A stretch of 64,000 nucleotides of DNA from Pisolithus tinctorius (GCA_024663395.1 JANFAH010000005.1:2666001-2730000), one strand, 5' to 3'; positions 21,601 to 33,572 are shown, counted from the stretch's first letter. A program made the numbers and translations. The notes: a model not told the origin generated them from the sequence alone.

Positions 21601-24600
21601 ACAAGCGACCACGCAATCCACAAATCTGGCCGGTGGCCGCGCGTCACAGCAAAGGTTCTCCTAGGTTGCCTCGCATCGACGTCGCAAACTCGATTGTCTC
21701 GTGACTGGCGAGTTTGCTTGATAGCATTCGCGAAGCTCGCATTGGAGTACCAGCGCGCTCGCCGGATGCTTACCTTGGCAAAGAATGGCGCAACTGAAGA
21801 TTTACACAAGGAAATAGGGAATACCGGTTGCGATGGTTGGAAAGCAGAGTCGTATGTGGACTGGCTATTAATCCAGGTAATTTTTTTTGGTCACTACTTG
21901 TTCTGTGTGAAGCTTATTCACACCTCTTATTCACATTTCAGCTGGACGGAGACTTCCTAGTCCGTCCTGTCCAAGCAGATGTTGCGCTAGAAATGATAGC
22001 TCCTCGTTCCGGCCAGAACACTGTTTTGCAGTTGAATATGGGCGAAGGCAAGTCCTCAGTAATCGTGCCAGCAACGGCCTCGGTCCTTGCGGATGGAAAC
22101 CAACTCGTCCGAGTGGTAGTCCCGAAAGCCCTCGTTTCCCAAATGTTCCATTTACTCGTACATCGACTTGGTGGCCTCGCCAATAGACGAGTCTTTTACC
22201 TGCCATTTTCAAGATCCTTGGAGATAGACAGTTCGAGCGCCAGAGAAGTCCAGGCAATCCTAGAACAGTGCATGCGCGAACGTGGCATCCTTGTAGTTCA
22301 ACCAGAACATATCCTGTCATTCAAGCTACTGAGCGTCGAGAAACAACTAGATGGTACCACGGGCATCGCTGAACAACTATTGCAGACTCAGCGGTGGCTT
22401 CACTCACACGTTCGCGATATCCTTGATGAAAGTGATGAGATCCTGCACGTTCGAAATCAATTAATCTATGCTATTGGTTCACAGAGACCTCTAGATGGCT
22501 CTCCCACTCGGTGGTCGACTACGCAACAGGTACTCCACCTGGTAAAGAAAACATGCCCCCATGCTCCGCGAACACTTCCCGCTCTGTGTGGAATACGAGC
22601 AATGCCACCCTCGCAGTGGTGCTTTCCCTCACATCCGTCTTCTCCATGAACAGGCAGGCGAAGAGCTTATTTCTAGGATTGCTCAAGACGTCGTTGATGG
22701 ACGCTTACTCAACTTCGGTCGAAATGAGAGTACTGCAATTCACCACTTTATCACCCGCATGGACGTTGCCCCTTCCGAAGTCCAAATGATACAAGACTAC
22801 TGTGGAGGCACCGCCATGTGGATGTCCTTGTTACATTTACGTGGACTTCTAGCATCTGGAATCTTGTTGTTTGCACTAATGGAGCGAAGGTGGCGCGTTG
22901 GCTACGGACTCGCACCTCCTCGGACGATGCTTGCCGTCCCTTACCGTGCGAAGGACATCCCAGCACCGAGAGCAGAATTTGGTCATCCAGACGTTGCCAT
23001 AGTGCTTACCTGTCTCTCGTACTACTATGGTGGCTTGAATCAAGAGCAGCTGAAGCTATGTTTCGATCGCCTGTTCATGCTAGACAATCCAGACCAGGAA
23101 TACCACTCATGGGTCCGCGATTGTCTTGACGTTCCTGAACACCTCCGTCAGACCAGTGGCATCAACACCCAGTCTTTGGACCAGTGGAAAGACCACCTTA
23201 TTCCGATATTCTCGTACAATCAGTCGATCATCGACTTCTATCTTTCACAAGTTGTCTTCCCGAAGGAGGCTAAGGAGTTCCCCTCAAAGCTGTCTAGCGG
23301 CGGGTGGGACCTCGCAGAGGAGCGGGCTCACGTAACCACCGGTAAGTGCATGGCTCAGTTACAAACTCCTTTAATAATTTCATCGTTAGGATTTTCTGGG
23401 ACGAACGATGCCCGCTATCTGCTACCGACTTCCACTATACAATGTGAGCTTGATCACCAGCGCGCTACTAATGCGAAAGTTCTCGCCTACCTCCTGAGGC
23501 CAGAGAATGACGCATACGTGCAAACATCGTCGACAGAGGGTCGGCGACGAACTACTCGTGAATTCCTTGAGCTTGTAGAGGAACAAAAGCCCGAAATACA
23601 CGTAGTATTGGATGTTGGCGCTCAAGTGCTGGAGCTGCAAAACAAGGAATTTGTGGAGCTCTGGCTGGAGTTGAAACCCGATGTGCCTGCCGCCATCTAC
23701 TTCAACGACCATGATGAGCTGACCGTGCTCTCACGTGGAGGAGACACACAATCATTTTCAGCTTCACCATATGCAAGTCGACTGGATGAATGCATCATAT
23801 ATCTCGACGACGCGCATACACGAGGCACCGACATCAAGTTTCCGATCGGTTTCCGTGCAGCAGTCACTCTGGGGCCCAAAGTTACAAAAGACCGTCTTAC
23901 TCAAGGTATGACCATGGGATCGGTTGATGAAGCATGCCACTGATCTTAGTGGCAGGGTGTATGCGCATGCGCAAACTTGGGCATGGTCACTCTGTGATCT
24001 TTTTCGGTCCCCTCGAGGTAGATCGAAGTATTCGACATGCAGCTGGAAAAAGTGACGGAGACACGATACATTCATCAGACATATTGTTGTGGGCCATGGG
24101 CGAGACGTGCACGGAGATCCAAAACAGTGCTCCCTACTGGGCTCAGCAGGGAAGAGACCATGCTTTGCGGTACCGCGCGTGGTCGAAGTTCTGCAGCGGC
24201 GAGATAACTTCCACAGAGCTCGCCGCTACCTGGTGTCAACCAGATGCGAAAACCCTGGAAGAGCTATATGCGCCATCCACTTCTACGCCACAACCAACAC
24301 TGTCTATCCCGGCAATCGAACAGCGCTGCAAAGAGCTTGGCGTTTCCTCCTCGAGCAACTTGAATATGAACGAGGAACAGGAACGAGAAATTGTACATGA
24401 AATAGAACGTGAAACGCAAGTGGAACGACCCCCGCCAGCTACCCCAGCCATGCATCTGGTTTCTGCGGATGTCCATAGTTTCGTGCGCAGTGGCACGATT
24501 ACTCCTAATTCAACCGCCTTCGTTCTGATGTTTGGTTCATTCTGCGAAGCCACAGCACCTACCCAAGAAGAGGAGGTGTGGTCCCGACATCTCTTTGCAA

Positions 24601-25211
24601 CTTCCGATTACTGCACTGTGGTAAGGGGAAGACAAGTGGATGTTGGCGAGTACCTCCGTCCGGTTAACTGGGTACTCTCGAGCCAATCAAATGGGCACCC
24701 TACTCTCGTCATCCTTAGCCCATTCGAAGTAGACGAGTTACTGCCAGAAATCAGAAGCAGCGGATCCGTATGTTTGCACGTCTACACGCCGCGAACTCAA
24801 GCGAGAATGCGCCCGTGTGACGACCTGCACCTATACACAATCCCTCCCGCTTGCCCTGGTTGGATTGCACCCGCTTCACTCGTAGACCAGGTCAACTTGT
24901 TTGCTGGGCAGCTGTACCTACGCGACTACAAGACATATCTTCGGCTTTGTTGCTTCCTCTGCGTCTATGCCAAGGATCTCGCCGATGAAGGGGATTTGGA
25001 GGTCGAGTGTGATGGATTCATACTACCTGCACATCGTCCTCGAAAGGCACAATCTATTGGCTCATTCCAGAGGTCTCCCCTTCCTTTCCTCCTTTATGTT
25101 ACCGACCTGCGTAGGAAAGGGATGAACTTCGTAGCGACACACATGGGGAAAATTCTGGATGGACGATTGTTGGAGGAAAAAGACTTTGAAGATGAGCGAC
25201 AAACTGAGTAG
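15658..25211 (+). pseudogene. Giant DUF6606-DUF3638-DUF3645 helicase-like protein, with about seven frame breaks
   Basis: Start ATG is at 15658 and the stop at 25211, in all about 3000 codons. Introns seen: 15947-15998, 19042 to about 19087, 19163-19213, 21877-21941, 23342-23389 and 23906-23955, all GT..AG and phase-consistent. The N-terminus is DUF6606-like (HVFCPLQLP, later LVCSYPGPAIVVPN). DUF3638 holds a SecA-like Walker A, LNMGEGKSSVIVP (about 22035-22070), and DILDESDEILHVR as Walker B-like acidic motif. DUF3645 holds AVPYRAKDIPAPRAEFGHPD. Near the end come YLDDAHTRGTD and, across the last intron, CMRMRKLGHGHS, like superfamily 2 helicase motifs. Databases often label this family ubiquitinyl hydrolase-like; its real role is unclear to me. 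The frame shifts near 18318, 18518, 19455, 20239, 20352, 20752 and 22550. Six are one extra base, mostly in short homopolymer runs, and almost no substitution stops exist. It could be a young pseudogene or a sound gene with assembly errors. Confidence 0.85.
20243..20323 (+). repeat. 27-bp minisatellite, three units, inside the DUF3638 gene
   Basis: Three tandem 27-bp units encode, in one frame, a nine-residue repeat around DGRSTPLFE. It sits in a variable linker between SSIKE.. and DDHLLRRA of the DUF3638-type protein, immediately after one of the frame breaks. Confidence 0.85.
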
Positions 25212-26386
25212 TACGCAACATATAAATGGGGATGAGCTGTTTGCTACGCATAGATATTTTGCTTTCGTTGTCCAGTTGCTCTACGGCATGTACAAGCTGT
25301 ACGATAGTGTTAGGGGACATTTCCAGGAAATTAGTTACCAGTGAGAATGCAACAGTAGATTCATAGCTTCTGTTTAGCGAGCTTGGAGTCCATCTCAGGA
25401 AGAGACGAGCGCACTTCAGAGTCGTGTGAGGGGACAACGGCGACAAAGAAAAACTGTGGTGCTCCGAAGCAATTCAAAATACGTAATGCCGCCATAACGT
25501 TGAGCTAGGGCACTCTTTCCCAGTAAGAGACCAAGAGTTCGTCAGTCACTCCGCAGTACGCTTGCCATACTACCAACCTGCATGAGCTCGTTCTATAGAG
25601 TGATACCAAATAAGACGCCGCCGTGTAAAAAAGGTTTCGTAGGGTTCATTTCAACGGCTATTGAGCGTATGGTTTTTCAGAGCTGCCTGCCTAGAAAAAC
25701 CATGTACAGAGGCGTAGTCGTGAGATCGCATTCCATACCGCCAGTTGGAAGTGGGCCGTGGGATTCTGACCAACCTATTCAAGCCCTAGGAACGTCACGT
25801 GATGCGCAGCGAGTTCAAAGCTTTAAAAAGCTTATAATCCCATGTGCATTAAAGGGGGTGCGTAAAACACGGTGAAACGTAGGAACTGATTTCAATTATA
25901 CGAATACCAAAAGCCCTCCGGGCGCTCCTGGACGCTACAAGTACAAACACGAGTAGAGAAGTAGTTTCACGAGAAATAACCCCGCGACATGTTACAGGAG
26001 GCTATGTATATGGCTTAGGTAGTGTAAAGTTCAATGCTATGGAGAGGTGTTGTAGTGACCGGGTGTGAACCGCCATCATCACTGACATCAACCACCAAAC
26101 AACGTGCGCCGCTGTCCATGTCCATTTCGACCTGAGATCGCTGCAAGTCGCTCGTCATGATTCAAGTAGGGGCGTGAAATGAACCCCAATACACGGCCAC
26201 CTAAGAGCAATGATTCCCAATCTAGTTGGCCCGGCTCTTTCGGTCCGGCAAAAACTCGGGGGACAAAACAACTTTCAGACCTGGACCAGGATGCGTCCAG
26301 GAATAACTTGGGGGATCACGACCCTTTCTGTGTGGCAGGCAGTTGAGAGGTCAGTGCGGTTTCCCTACCCAGTGAAATACCTTGCA
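25212..26386. other. Intergenic region with a degraded copy of the TIP gene 3' end
   Basis: Positions about 25331-25640 are a diverged direct repeat of about 28140-28400 (listed separately). I recognise no gene in the remainder. The last 50 bp resemble the flank of family copy 2. Confidence 0.5.
25331..25640. repeat. Diverged direct repeat of the TIP gene 3' flank (copy A)
   Basis: It shares, in order and in the same orientation, blocks such as TCTCAGGRAGAGACGAG, CAAWWTACGTA, CAGTAYRCT and ACCAACCTRCATG with 28140-28400. The final block corresponds to the last exon and stop of the TIP-like gene, decayed here. So a piece of that gene's end was duplicated, with the third acidic-family copy now between the two repeats. 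Confidence 0.6.
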
Positions 26387-27670
26387 CTACAGCCTTGAAG
26401 ATGCGGACGAGAGGATGTCGCCGTCATCCAAGTCTCCGATATCGTCCCAATTGATGTTTTGCATGTCAAGATTATTGTCAACCACCCCTGCCCTGGTATT
26501 GTGTTGCGGTCTTATTGCAGCCTCCGTCGATCTTAATTTCGCAAAGAAAATATCGGCACGGCCGATGAAATTCCCATCGAACTTGATGTAGGAGAACTTC
26601 ACGATCGGGAACTGCCTGCACAGCTCAGACGCCGCTGGTACATGCAGGGCGAAGTTGCGGTAGATCCTGGTCTTCTCGTCATCCGAAACCCTGTCCCAGC
26701 TTTCCTGGGGTGTCATCGCGTTATCGATGTAACGCAGCAGATACATACCCAAGCACTCCACCAAAAGATCGGTGGCACGACCAGTACGTGATTGGGGTAG
26801 CACGTGAAACAGGTTCACTCAGAACATGGCAGTGACCATCAATCGGGTGATATACATTGCTGTACCAAAGCTTATGCTTCCGACGGGACTGCCACGGGGA
26901 GACCGGTAACTGGATGGCTGAAGAGAGGCCAGAATAACTTGTCAATACCACGTCCACGGATGATATTCCAAGCAGCCGCCTTGCTGGGGACGAGAGCCGC
27001 CCAACTACCTTGGCCTTGTATGATGCGGCTGGAACCGATGTAGTCCACCGGGAGCAGGGATACATTTCGGCAAGATCAACCGGCAAGTTTCGTGCATATC
27101 ACGTAGAACATCCAGGATAACATGAACAAGATACATGTAAGTTAGGGGCCATGCGATATCGTGCATTGAACTCCTTATCGGCTTCATGCTGTAGCACATG
27201 CGTGAAGCGTTGTCCGCATGAGCATGTCCAGTTAATGGGGGCACATATTCGGCAGCATCATTGCCCAAGTCGGCGTCGTCGGAAGGTATGGTGTCTTTGT
27301 CGCGTCTGCTCTGAAGAATGATTTCTTCGATAACATCATGGGTAGGAGGTTTGCTAAAATCGTGGCTCCAACTCTGAGCTTCATGGGCAGTTACCGAAGC
27401 CCCAAAGTAAGTCCGTGATCGCTCGTTTGAAGAATCGAAAGAAAACAAGGAGTCTTCTGTCTTGATAATATCAGGAGCGGGCACTCGGGGGTTCGCAGAA
27501 CCGTAGTTGACTTGCATGTCTGAAGACACCGTGCCGACGACTAGAAATGCTTGTTCCGGAATGTGCATACCGAATCTGGAATCAGCATCCTGTGCATCCG
27601 GAAATGAATACATGGAGCGTGCGTGAACCCTCGTCGCAGATAACGACGAAGAGTCGCCCTGGTCTTTCAC
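26387..27670 (-). pseudogene. Broken third copy of the unknown acidic protein family
   Basis: Same order of blocks as copy 1: SKPPTHDVIEEIILQSRRD (about 27290-27350), YMYLVHVILDVL, then in other frames LVECLGMYLLRYID and FVKFSYIKFD-like FSYIKFDGNFIGRAD, ending in an acidic DDGDIL tail. The initiator seen in copy 2 is GTG here (27670). There are at least two frame changes between about 27050 and 26820, and TAA and TGA codons near 26875 and 26820. It is closer to copy 2 than to copy 1 and shares up to about 330 bp of 5' flank with copy 2. Confidence 0.8.
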
Positions 27671-28139
27671 GGACGTTGTACTCGTTGGATTGTATTCAAA
27701 TGCGATGATGCAGCTGTACGAGGGTTGACGTTCTTAACGGGGGGGAGATGAGAGTAGGGACGGAGGGAGACTCGAGAAAAGCGGGTAGAGAACGAGTCAG
27801 CAAGAGATAGTGTACATATCCACGTATGGATCAGGGGGAGGGCTGCCAGTCGGCCACCATACCGAACTAAGTGGGATGGTCCTGTGGCCCGTAAAATGTG
27901 GTCGCGACCGGCGACAATCCATGCCTTTGCCCTTGCCCACAGATACCTTATTGTGCGTAGTCACGCCATGGAAATACGGCGTCGAAACCTGATGCAGCGG
28001 GTCAAAATGTTTCAGGATTGCTAACATAATTTCGGGTTCGACGACCAAAACTAGTGAAGGGTTCCTGTTCCTTCGTCGCTTTGAGGCAATGGATGGAGTA
28101 CGGAATAACAGTGGGCATATGCGTGGTTGTGCTTTCAAC
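27671..28139. other. 5' flank of family copy 3, shared with copy 2
   Basis: Positions 27730 to about 28000 match about 14290-14550 by eye (for example GAGAARAGCGGGT.GA, GTACATATCC.CGTATGGA, GTGGTCGCGA.CGGC.ACAATCCATG). No gene is called. Confidence 0.5.
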
Positions 28140-28400
28140 AACTTCATTAAATTCGCTGTGATCATTTCAGTTTAGTGGGCTTATATCTCAGGGAGAGACG
28201 AGGGCCCTTTAGAGTCAATGGAGGCAGAAGAAAGACTATTATGTTCGGACGTGGTTCAAATTACGTACCGGCCTTCCCGGTAAGAATCCATTGATCACCG
28301 TTCGGAATTCGCAGTATACTCGACAGACTACCAACCTACATGGAACTCGTCTTATAGAGCATCAAAGTTAATATGGTGTGACGCCTTCCTTCTCTCCAGT
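28140..28400. repeat. Direct repeat of the TIP gene 3' flank (copy B, with the true last exon)
   Basis: Counterpart of 25331-25640. This copy contains the functional last exon of the TIP-like gene (28411-28352). Confidence 0.6.
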
Positions 28401-31052
28401 TCATCCTCTCTCTACGAAGGCGTTAGAAGAACGGGAAATGAGGGCACAGGTCAGCAAAATATTCGTCAATGTCCAACTAAAGAAGGCCATGACACACCTT
28501 CTCATTCAGATGTAACACGAACACGATGATTGCCAATATCGCAGTCGTAATGATGACTGTCAGAGTCACCCAGGGTATCCACTCGCCCGGTCTTAGATAC
28601 AACTCGCGTTTCCACGATCCAGAATCTTTGCCTGGTGGTGGGTGAATCACGAGACGCGAGTTCGGAATGACACCCTCCATGTTGGTGTAGTGGTCCTGCG
28701 TGTGCTTCGTCGACCCAACAAATAGGTTCTCGATATAATTGTTCGTGCGGCCGAGACCTAGGAACGCATACGGCACCTGAAGGGCATGATAAGATGTCTG
28801 GGGCAATTGGCCCACTATTCAATATCGTCAGCACAGGAGACGTAGACGTGCGGATAATTCACCTTGAGCAGCAGACCGTCGACCGTCTGTGCCAAGGACG
28901 GTGTATTTATACGAAGCGCCAGAGTAACTTACGCCGAAAGGCTTCATCGCGAATCAGTAAGCGAGTCCCACAAAAACAGCGATATTACGCTCACCAGATA
29001 TGTAGAACCGTTAGGCAACGAACACCATCCGCCGTCACATGCGCCATTCAGCACTATCATGATTAGCCAAGGAGGCACACCAAACACCAAAGTGACCTAC
29101 CGATCGCCTTGAGGAAGAAAGCATCGTAATAGAAGTTGTTTTGTATGAGCGATACAGTTCCCTCGCCTTGTGCTCCCGTCCTCTGCACTAGAATATCGAG
29201 CGTTCCCTGACACCGCATCACTGACACCGGAACTTTTAAAGACCACAGTTTGACTCACATCTTCGTCTAGATCCAAGAATGCTACACCTCTGGCATCTTT
29301 GATGGCCTCCAAGCTCTCGGTGTCCTTGTGGACCAACCTGAATCCACGCCTGCCACGCCCATTCTGGTCACAGCCGGCGAGACCCTTAGCACATGGCTCC
29401 GATACTAATAGCTTCGGCGTGCGCGCGCCACCATCGGCAACAATGAGCATGAGATCGGGAAAGCCGTCCAAATTGATATCTCCTAGCCGGATAGGTAGCG
29501 GAATAGAAGGGGAAAATGTGGTATCAAGGACAACGATGGATTGTGATGTGGATTCCAAAAGCGAGTGTACTGGGATCCGTGTGAGCGCCTAGGAACGTGG
29601 CAGCAACCAATCAGCGACATGCCATATAAACTAAGTGAAGAGATCCTACATTGTTATCCTGACTGGTGCTAAGGTCAAAACGGAAATTGGGGTCTGCGTT
29701 ACAAAGATCCACAGGCAATCTACATATTGGCTGGCCTTGTTTATTGACACTAGGCGAGGTCGTGGAGGGGCAGACAGGTAACTGCTTGTTGTAGGCTATA
29801 TTGAGCAAACAGCCAGAACCGACCCCGCTTGAAGATACGTGAGAGCACGTTGTAAAAACCATGTCGATCGAACCATCCCGGTCTAAAAAAAAGTCGATAA
29901 TGAGTGGACTGCAACGGGATACCGGCCTCTATGCACTTGCCGATGTCAGCGAATGAGATAGCTTGGACTCCGGAGGGGAGCGTCGCGTGCTGCGCCAACG
30001 TAAACCCCGCGTCCTTGTTGTTCACCCATATTTGAAACGACCGTTGTCCAGAGCCCTCGTCGCATACCAGAAAAATGTCTGACGCGCTCAGTAGACGGAC
30101 TGTTGAATGCAAGGAGTTCTCTTACCTGCAAGACAATCCCCGTTCAGGTCTATCGCCGCATTGCTATGCGGGGACACAAGAGTACACTGAGATCCGTTGA
30201 ACAGTGGATCGGTCCTACAGTGACGTCAGTGTACAACCCCCCGCACTACAGATGCGCCACCCACAACTCAAACAAGGGCGCTTCGCTGTTCGATACATTC
30301 CAACTGTTTTTCCAGACTCGCATGGGATTAGAGGACCCTCGTCTGTCAGTCGGTATCCCTAACAGGTCGATCTTCATGTCTCCATTTATGTCGACAGGAA
30401 TAGGTTGTGCAAGAGTGGATGGTGGCACTGATATAGGCTGAGAGGCTAGCGAACAGAAAACACATTATATTCTACAACGGGTTCGAATTTCAGGAGGGCG
30501 CACCAAAGGTTCCGTCATGATTACCCTGATAAAGGGCCATGTTTAGTGTATCCCGCCACGTGTCTTCACTCATGACCAGAATATCTAGCTTCCCGTCGTG
30601 CGTGAAGTCGCCGGGAACAACGTTAGAAATAGGGGTTGGATGTTGGATGGAGGAAGCTTTCTGAAATAGAAAGTCGTCTGCAGAGATCCATGAAGTTCAC
30701 TCCCAGAGCCTCGGAGAACTGTACATACCGTGATTCCAGAGGTAAACAGATAGTTCCTGCTGACTTGAGTCAAGAGACAACACGTCCAGGCTTGGCACGA
30801 TCTTCTGTGAGATGTCAGATAAACGACAGCACTCAGTCGCACTTACAATTGATCCCCATTAAAATCGCCGAAAGTAATTATACGTCCGCCGTCATCCAGT
30901 CCTAACGGGCCTGCTTGTATAAGCGCACTCTTCGAGAATCGTTTGGGTGAGAATGGCCATATCGACGAGACAGGTGTCGCCAAAAGGAATATGCCGAGAA
31001 GTGCGCGACATGACAATCGAGCGGAGCTGCCTCCCCACCGCGGAAGAGCCAT
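28352..31052 (-). CDS. TIP/ITFG1-like FG-GAP membrane protein, 13 exons
   Basis: Spliced model: 31052-30847, 30790-30729, 30660-30514, 30445-30265, 30214-30126, 30078-29941, 29882-29650, 29588-29259, 29206-29101, 29053-28995, 28941-28863, 28814-28498, 28411-28352. The start ATG is followed by a signal peptide (ALLGIFLLATPVSS). FG-GAP/integrin-alpha-like repeats carry Ca-binding-type loops: FGDFNGDQ, DFTHDGKLDIL, PVDINGDMKIDLLGI, AAIDLNGDCLAD, DIDRDGSIDMVF, LGDINLDGFPDLML and FLDLDEDGTLDIL. Then follow QLPQTSYHALQVPYAFLGLGRTNN and one C-terminal membrane helix (WVTLTVIITTAILAIIVFVL). The cytosolic end is Arg/Glu-rich and finishes NFDAL, as in the family. It is a type I membrane protein of the secretory route; the animal relative is called T-cell immunomodulatory protein, and the fungal role is unknown. 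The intron at 29940-29884 appears to use a GC donor (GCAAGT). No break is seen. Confidence 0.85.
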
Positions 31053-31379
31053 TAATTGCTGGTGCAGACTGCCAGTGACTTCACGGGAGAGAAGGGGGAG
31101 ATGCCCTGCCACAAGAATATGCTGCAGAGCGACGAAGATTGACTTGACCGAAATAAATAATGCTGAGCGTCAGCGCAGTAAGTGCTGCCATGAACTCGAG
31201 GGTACACTCAAGCCTCACGTGACCTCGAATAAGTGAGATAAGATAAGACAAACGCCCTCCATTCCTAAGATCTCAGACACTAGACAGTCAACCATCTATC
31301 GATCCCAACTTCGCCGAACCTCCATCAAACCGGAACACTTCAACGTCCGCGTCCTGTTCTCCTCAGCCCATTACGGAAC
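31053..31379. other. Divergent intergenic region, TIP-like gene / RBM25-like remnant
   Basis: About 330 bp separate the two starts. It should hold the promoter of the TIP-like gene. No element was recognised. Confidence 0.45.
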
Positions 31380-33572
31380 CAGTAACTTATGGGGAACGCA
31401 TGGAATCTTTTATCCACCTCCAGTCGCCCCATCATTGAAGCTCTCCTGCATTCGATCCGTGCTAGTCAGATATGTGATGCTTTTCCAGGGCTGCAAGAAC
31501 GCCAGACCCGACTTCTGCGTGGAGTCTTCAGGAGGTGTTCCTTTCGAGCAACGGCAGCTGATATAATCATTTATGCCAAGATCTGCCCAGTCACCTCATC
31601 TCCTCGGAGGTGAAGTGCCTCCTGCAATAGAGTTGTTGACGATACACTCTAAACTGCCATTTGTTGAACAGACTCTGTAATTTACTTTGTTCGATGAGAC
31701 TAGTGATCGCTTGTTGTGTTTGTAGAGATTCGTGCTTCGCAACGAGCTCCTCTCGCCACCTGATCCCACTCACGCTCGTTCCAAGTTTATCCCTGTTCCG
31801 CCTCCACTGGTCCGCCGTTTCCAGTTCCCGCTTGAAGTGAGTGATAACGAGTTCATTAGGAATGTGCCATTTGAACCTACTTCCGATGAGTTTGAAAATC
31901 TGTTTTGTCACTTCCGTCAGCCTTCAGCTACTGCCATCCTACAGTCAGGGAATGCAGAAACAAATACCCTGTTCATCGGGACGATATCAGGTGGCATCAC
32001 GGACGACATTCTCAAAAAACTACTGGGCATACGTCCATTGAAGATGATGTCGTCACCCGCCGATCTGTGTGTGCCCAGGCACACAGTCCAGTGCAGGGGT
32101 TCAAATGTCTCATCACTCCAGCCAACAAGCACCGGAGCTTCGGATTCGTCGACTACGAAGACCCAGAATCGGCAATCAGGTGCATCGACCTGCTCAATGG
32201 CGTCGAATTACCAGCGCACGAAAACTTCGCTTCGCAAACAACAAACTACTGGTGTCCCCGTCAATCTCCTCTTGACCCATGGCAAGCCTATACCTCCATG
32301 AAGATTTGCGGATCAATGCCGATGAAATTCATGGATGCTTGCCCTGCACAGAAAATGAAGGCCGAACTATCTCGTTTCCCATTCGCACTTCTGTGCCGAG
32401 GCTAAATGGTTTCAGGCTGGCGAGGCAAAAGTGCAAGAGACCCTCTGAAAAATCATATCCCTTGTTGAAGAAGTCAACCGCAGCTCGCAGGACGCCGCAA
32501 ATTCTCGGGTAGATTCGTCCTGCTTTGACGGATGTTAACTTTTCTTCAGCGAGAGCGTCGATACGAACCCTCGTGGGCGAGCTCGTATTGCAACCATCGA
32601 ACGGACAATTGCACGACAGGACGCCATCAAAGAAGCAGAAGAGCGTGACACGACTAGACGTCTGGGATGATGACAAGAGCGATGAACTGTACTACGTAGA
32701 CAGGTGCGCCATTCGTTTGAACTATCATGTACATCATGTATATTTTATATGTGTGTATCCCAGGACACGATGGCGACAAACTTGGTCTGGTCGCAGAGGA
32801 AGCTGCAGACGGCGAGTCCCATGCGTACGAAGAGCATGAAGCAGAGAACCTCCATATCGAATCCGAAAAGTTACTCACCCGTCAAATGGGGGATATACGA
32901 GAACTCGCAAAGAAACTACGCAAAGCGGGGACGCTCCTCGATGACGGTGCACATGTCAAACTCAACGTTTCGCTGCTCGGTCCTGCACCTGTCGACAAAC
33001 TGGAACCGCATGCTCAGAGGGAAGTCGTCAAGGGGGCGGCGGCCGTATCTGGGCAGGAAAAAAAGAGGAGGAAGGAGAGATTAAGAAGCGGAAGGTGCCG
33101 TTGGTCAAACTTAACTTAAGTGTTGCGGGACTCAAGGCCAAGGAACACTTGGAGACGATCAAGCAGTCCGCTCCGCACGACACGGAGATGTTGTTCAAGG
33201 GTCAGATGTACGTGTCTTGTATCATATCGCTTTTTTACAGCGCTTACGTTGCTTTTCTTCAGATGATATCGACAGGAAGTTTGGGCCAATCATCAAGCAC
33301 CGGAAGGTTGAGCATCTGGGTGAACTCGAAGATGACGACCTCATCACGTTTGTGGTCTAACATCTCAAGGATCACAACGGTCCTTTGAAGCTCGTCGAGG
33401 GTCTCGAACTTGTACGCATCTACACTCAAGCTCATTGGTTCATCTCACCATTTCGGCACAGGTCTTGGAAGAGGAAGCACAGGAATTCGCGATCAATACC
33501 TGGAGACGAGTCATCTTTGAGAATATGGCTTACGGCGAGGGACTTCAAGCCGAGCGCATGATGGTCGATTAG
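31380..33572 (+). pseudogene. RBM25/Snu71-like U1 snRNP splicing factor, decayed
   Basis: RBM25/Snu71 proteins link the U1 snRNP to 5' splice sites. Pieces in order: a YPPPVAPSL N-terminus (about 31400); an RRM with NTLFIGTISGGITDD (31950-32010), KHRSFGFVDYEDPESAIRC (about 32127-32185) and NNKLLVS; a charged stretch EERDTTRRL / DVWDDDKSDELYYVD (32640-32700); an intron at about 32702-32761 (GTGCGC..CCCAG); a coiled coil EEAADGESHAYEEHEAENL; and a C-terminal PWI domain (about 33270-33572) with KHRKVEHLGELEDDDLITF, an intron at about 33411-33461, and ENMAYGEGLQAERMMVD before TAG. Breaks: frame changes near 31395, 32090, 32225, 32665 and 32790, and an in-frame TAA at about 33358 where relatives have Glu in the PWI domain. 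It is not translatable as one protein. Confidence 0.72.

Noticed and set aside
30476..30495. GGGTTCGAATTTC, resembling a tRNA T-arm
   Set aside because: It lies in an intron of the TIP-like gene and no cloverleaf partner sequence was found.
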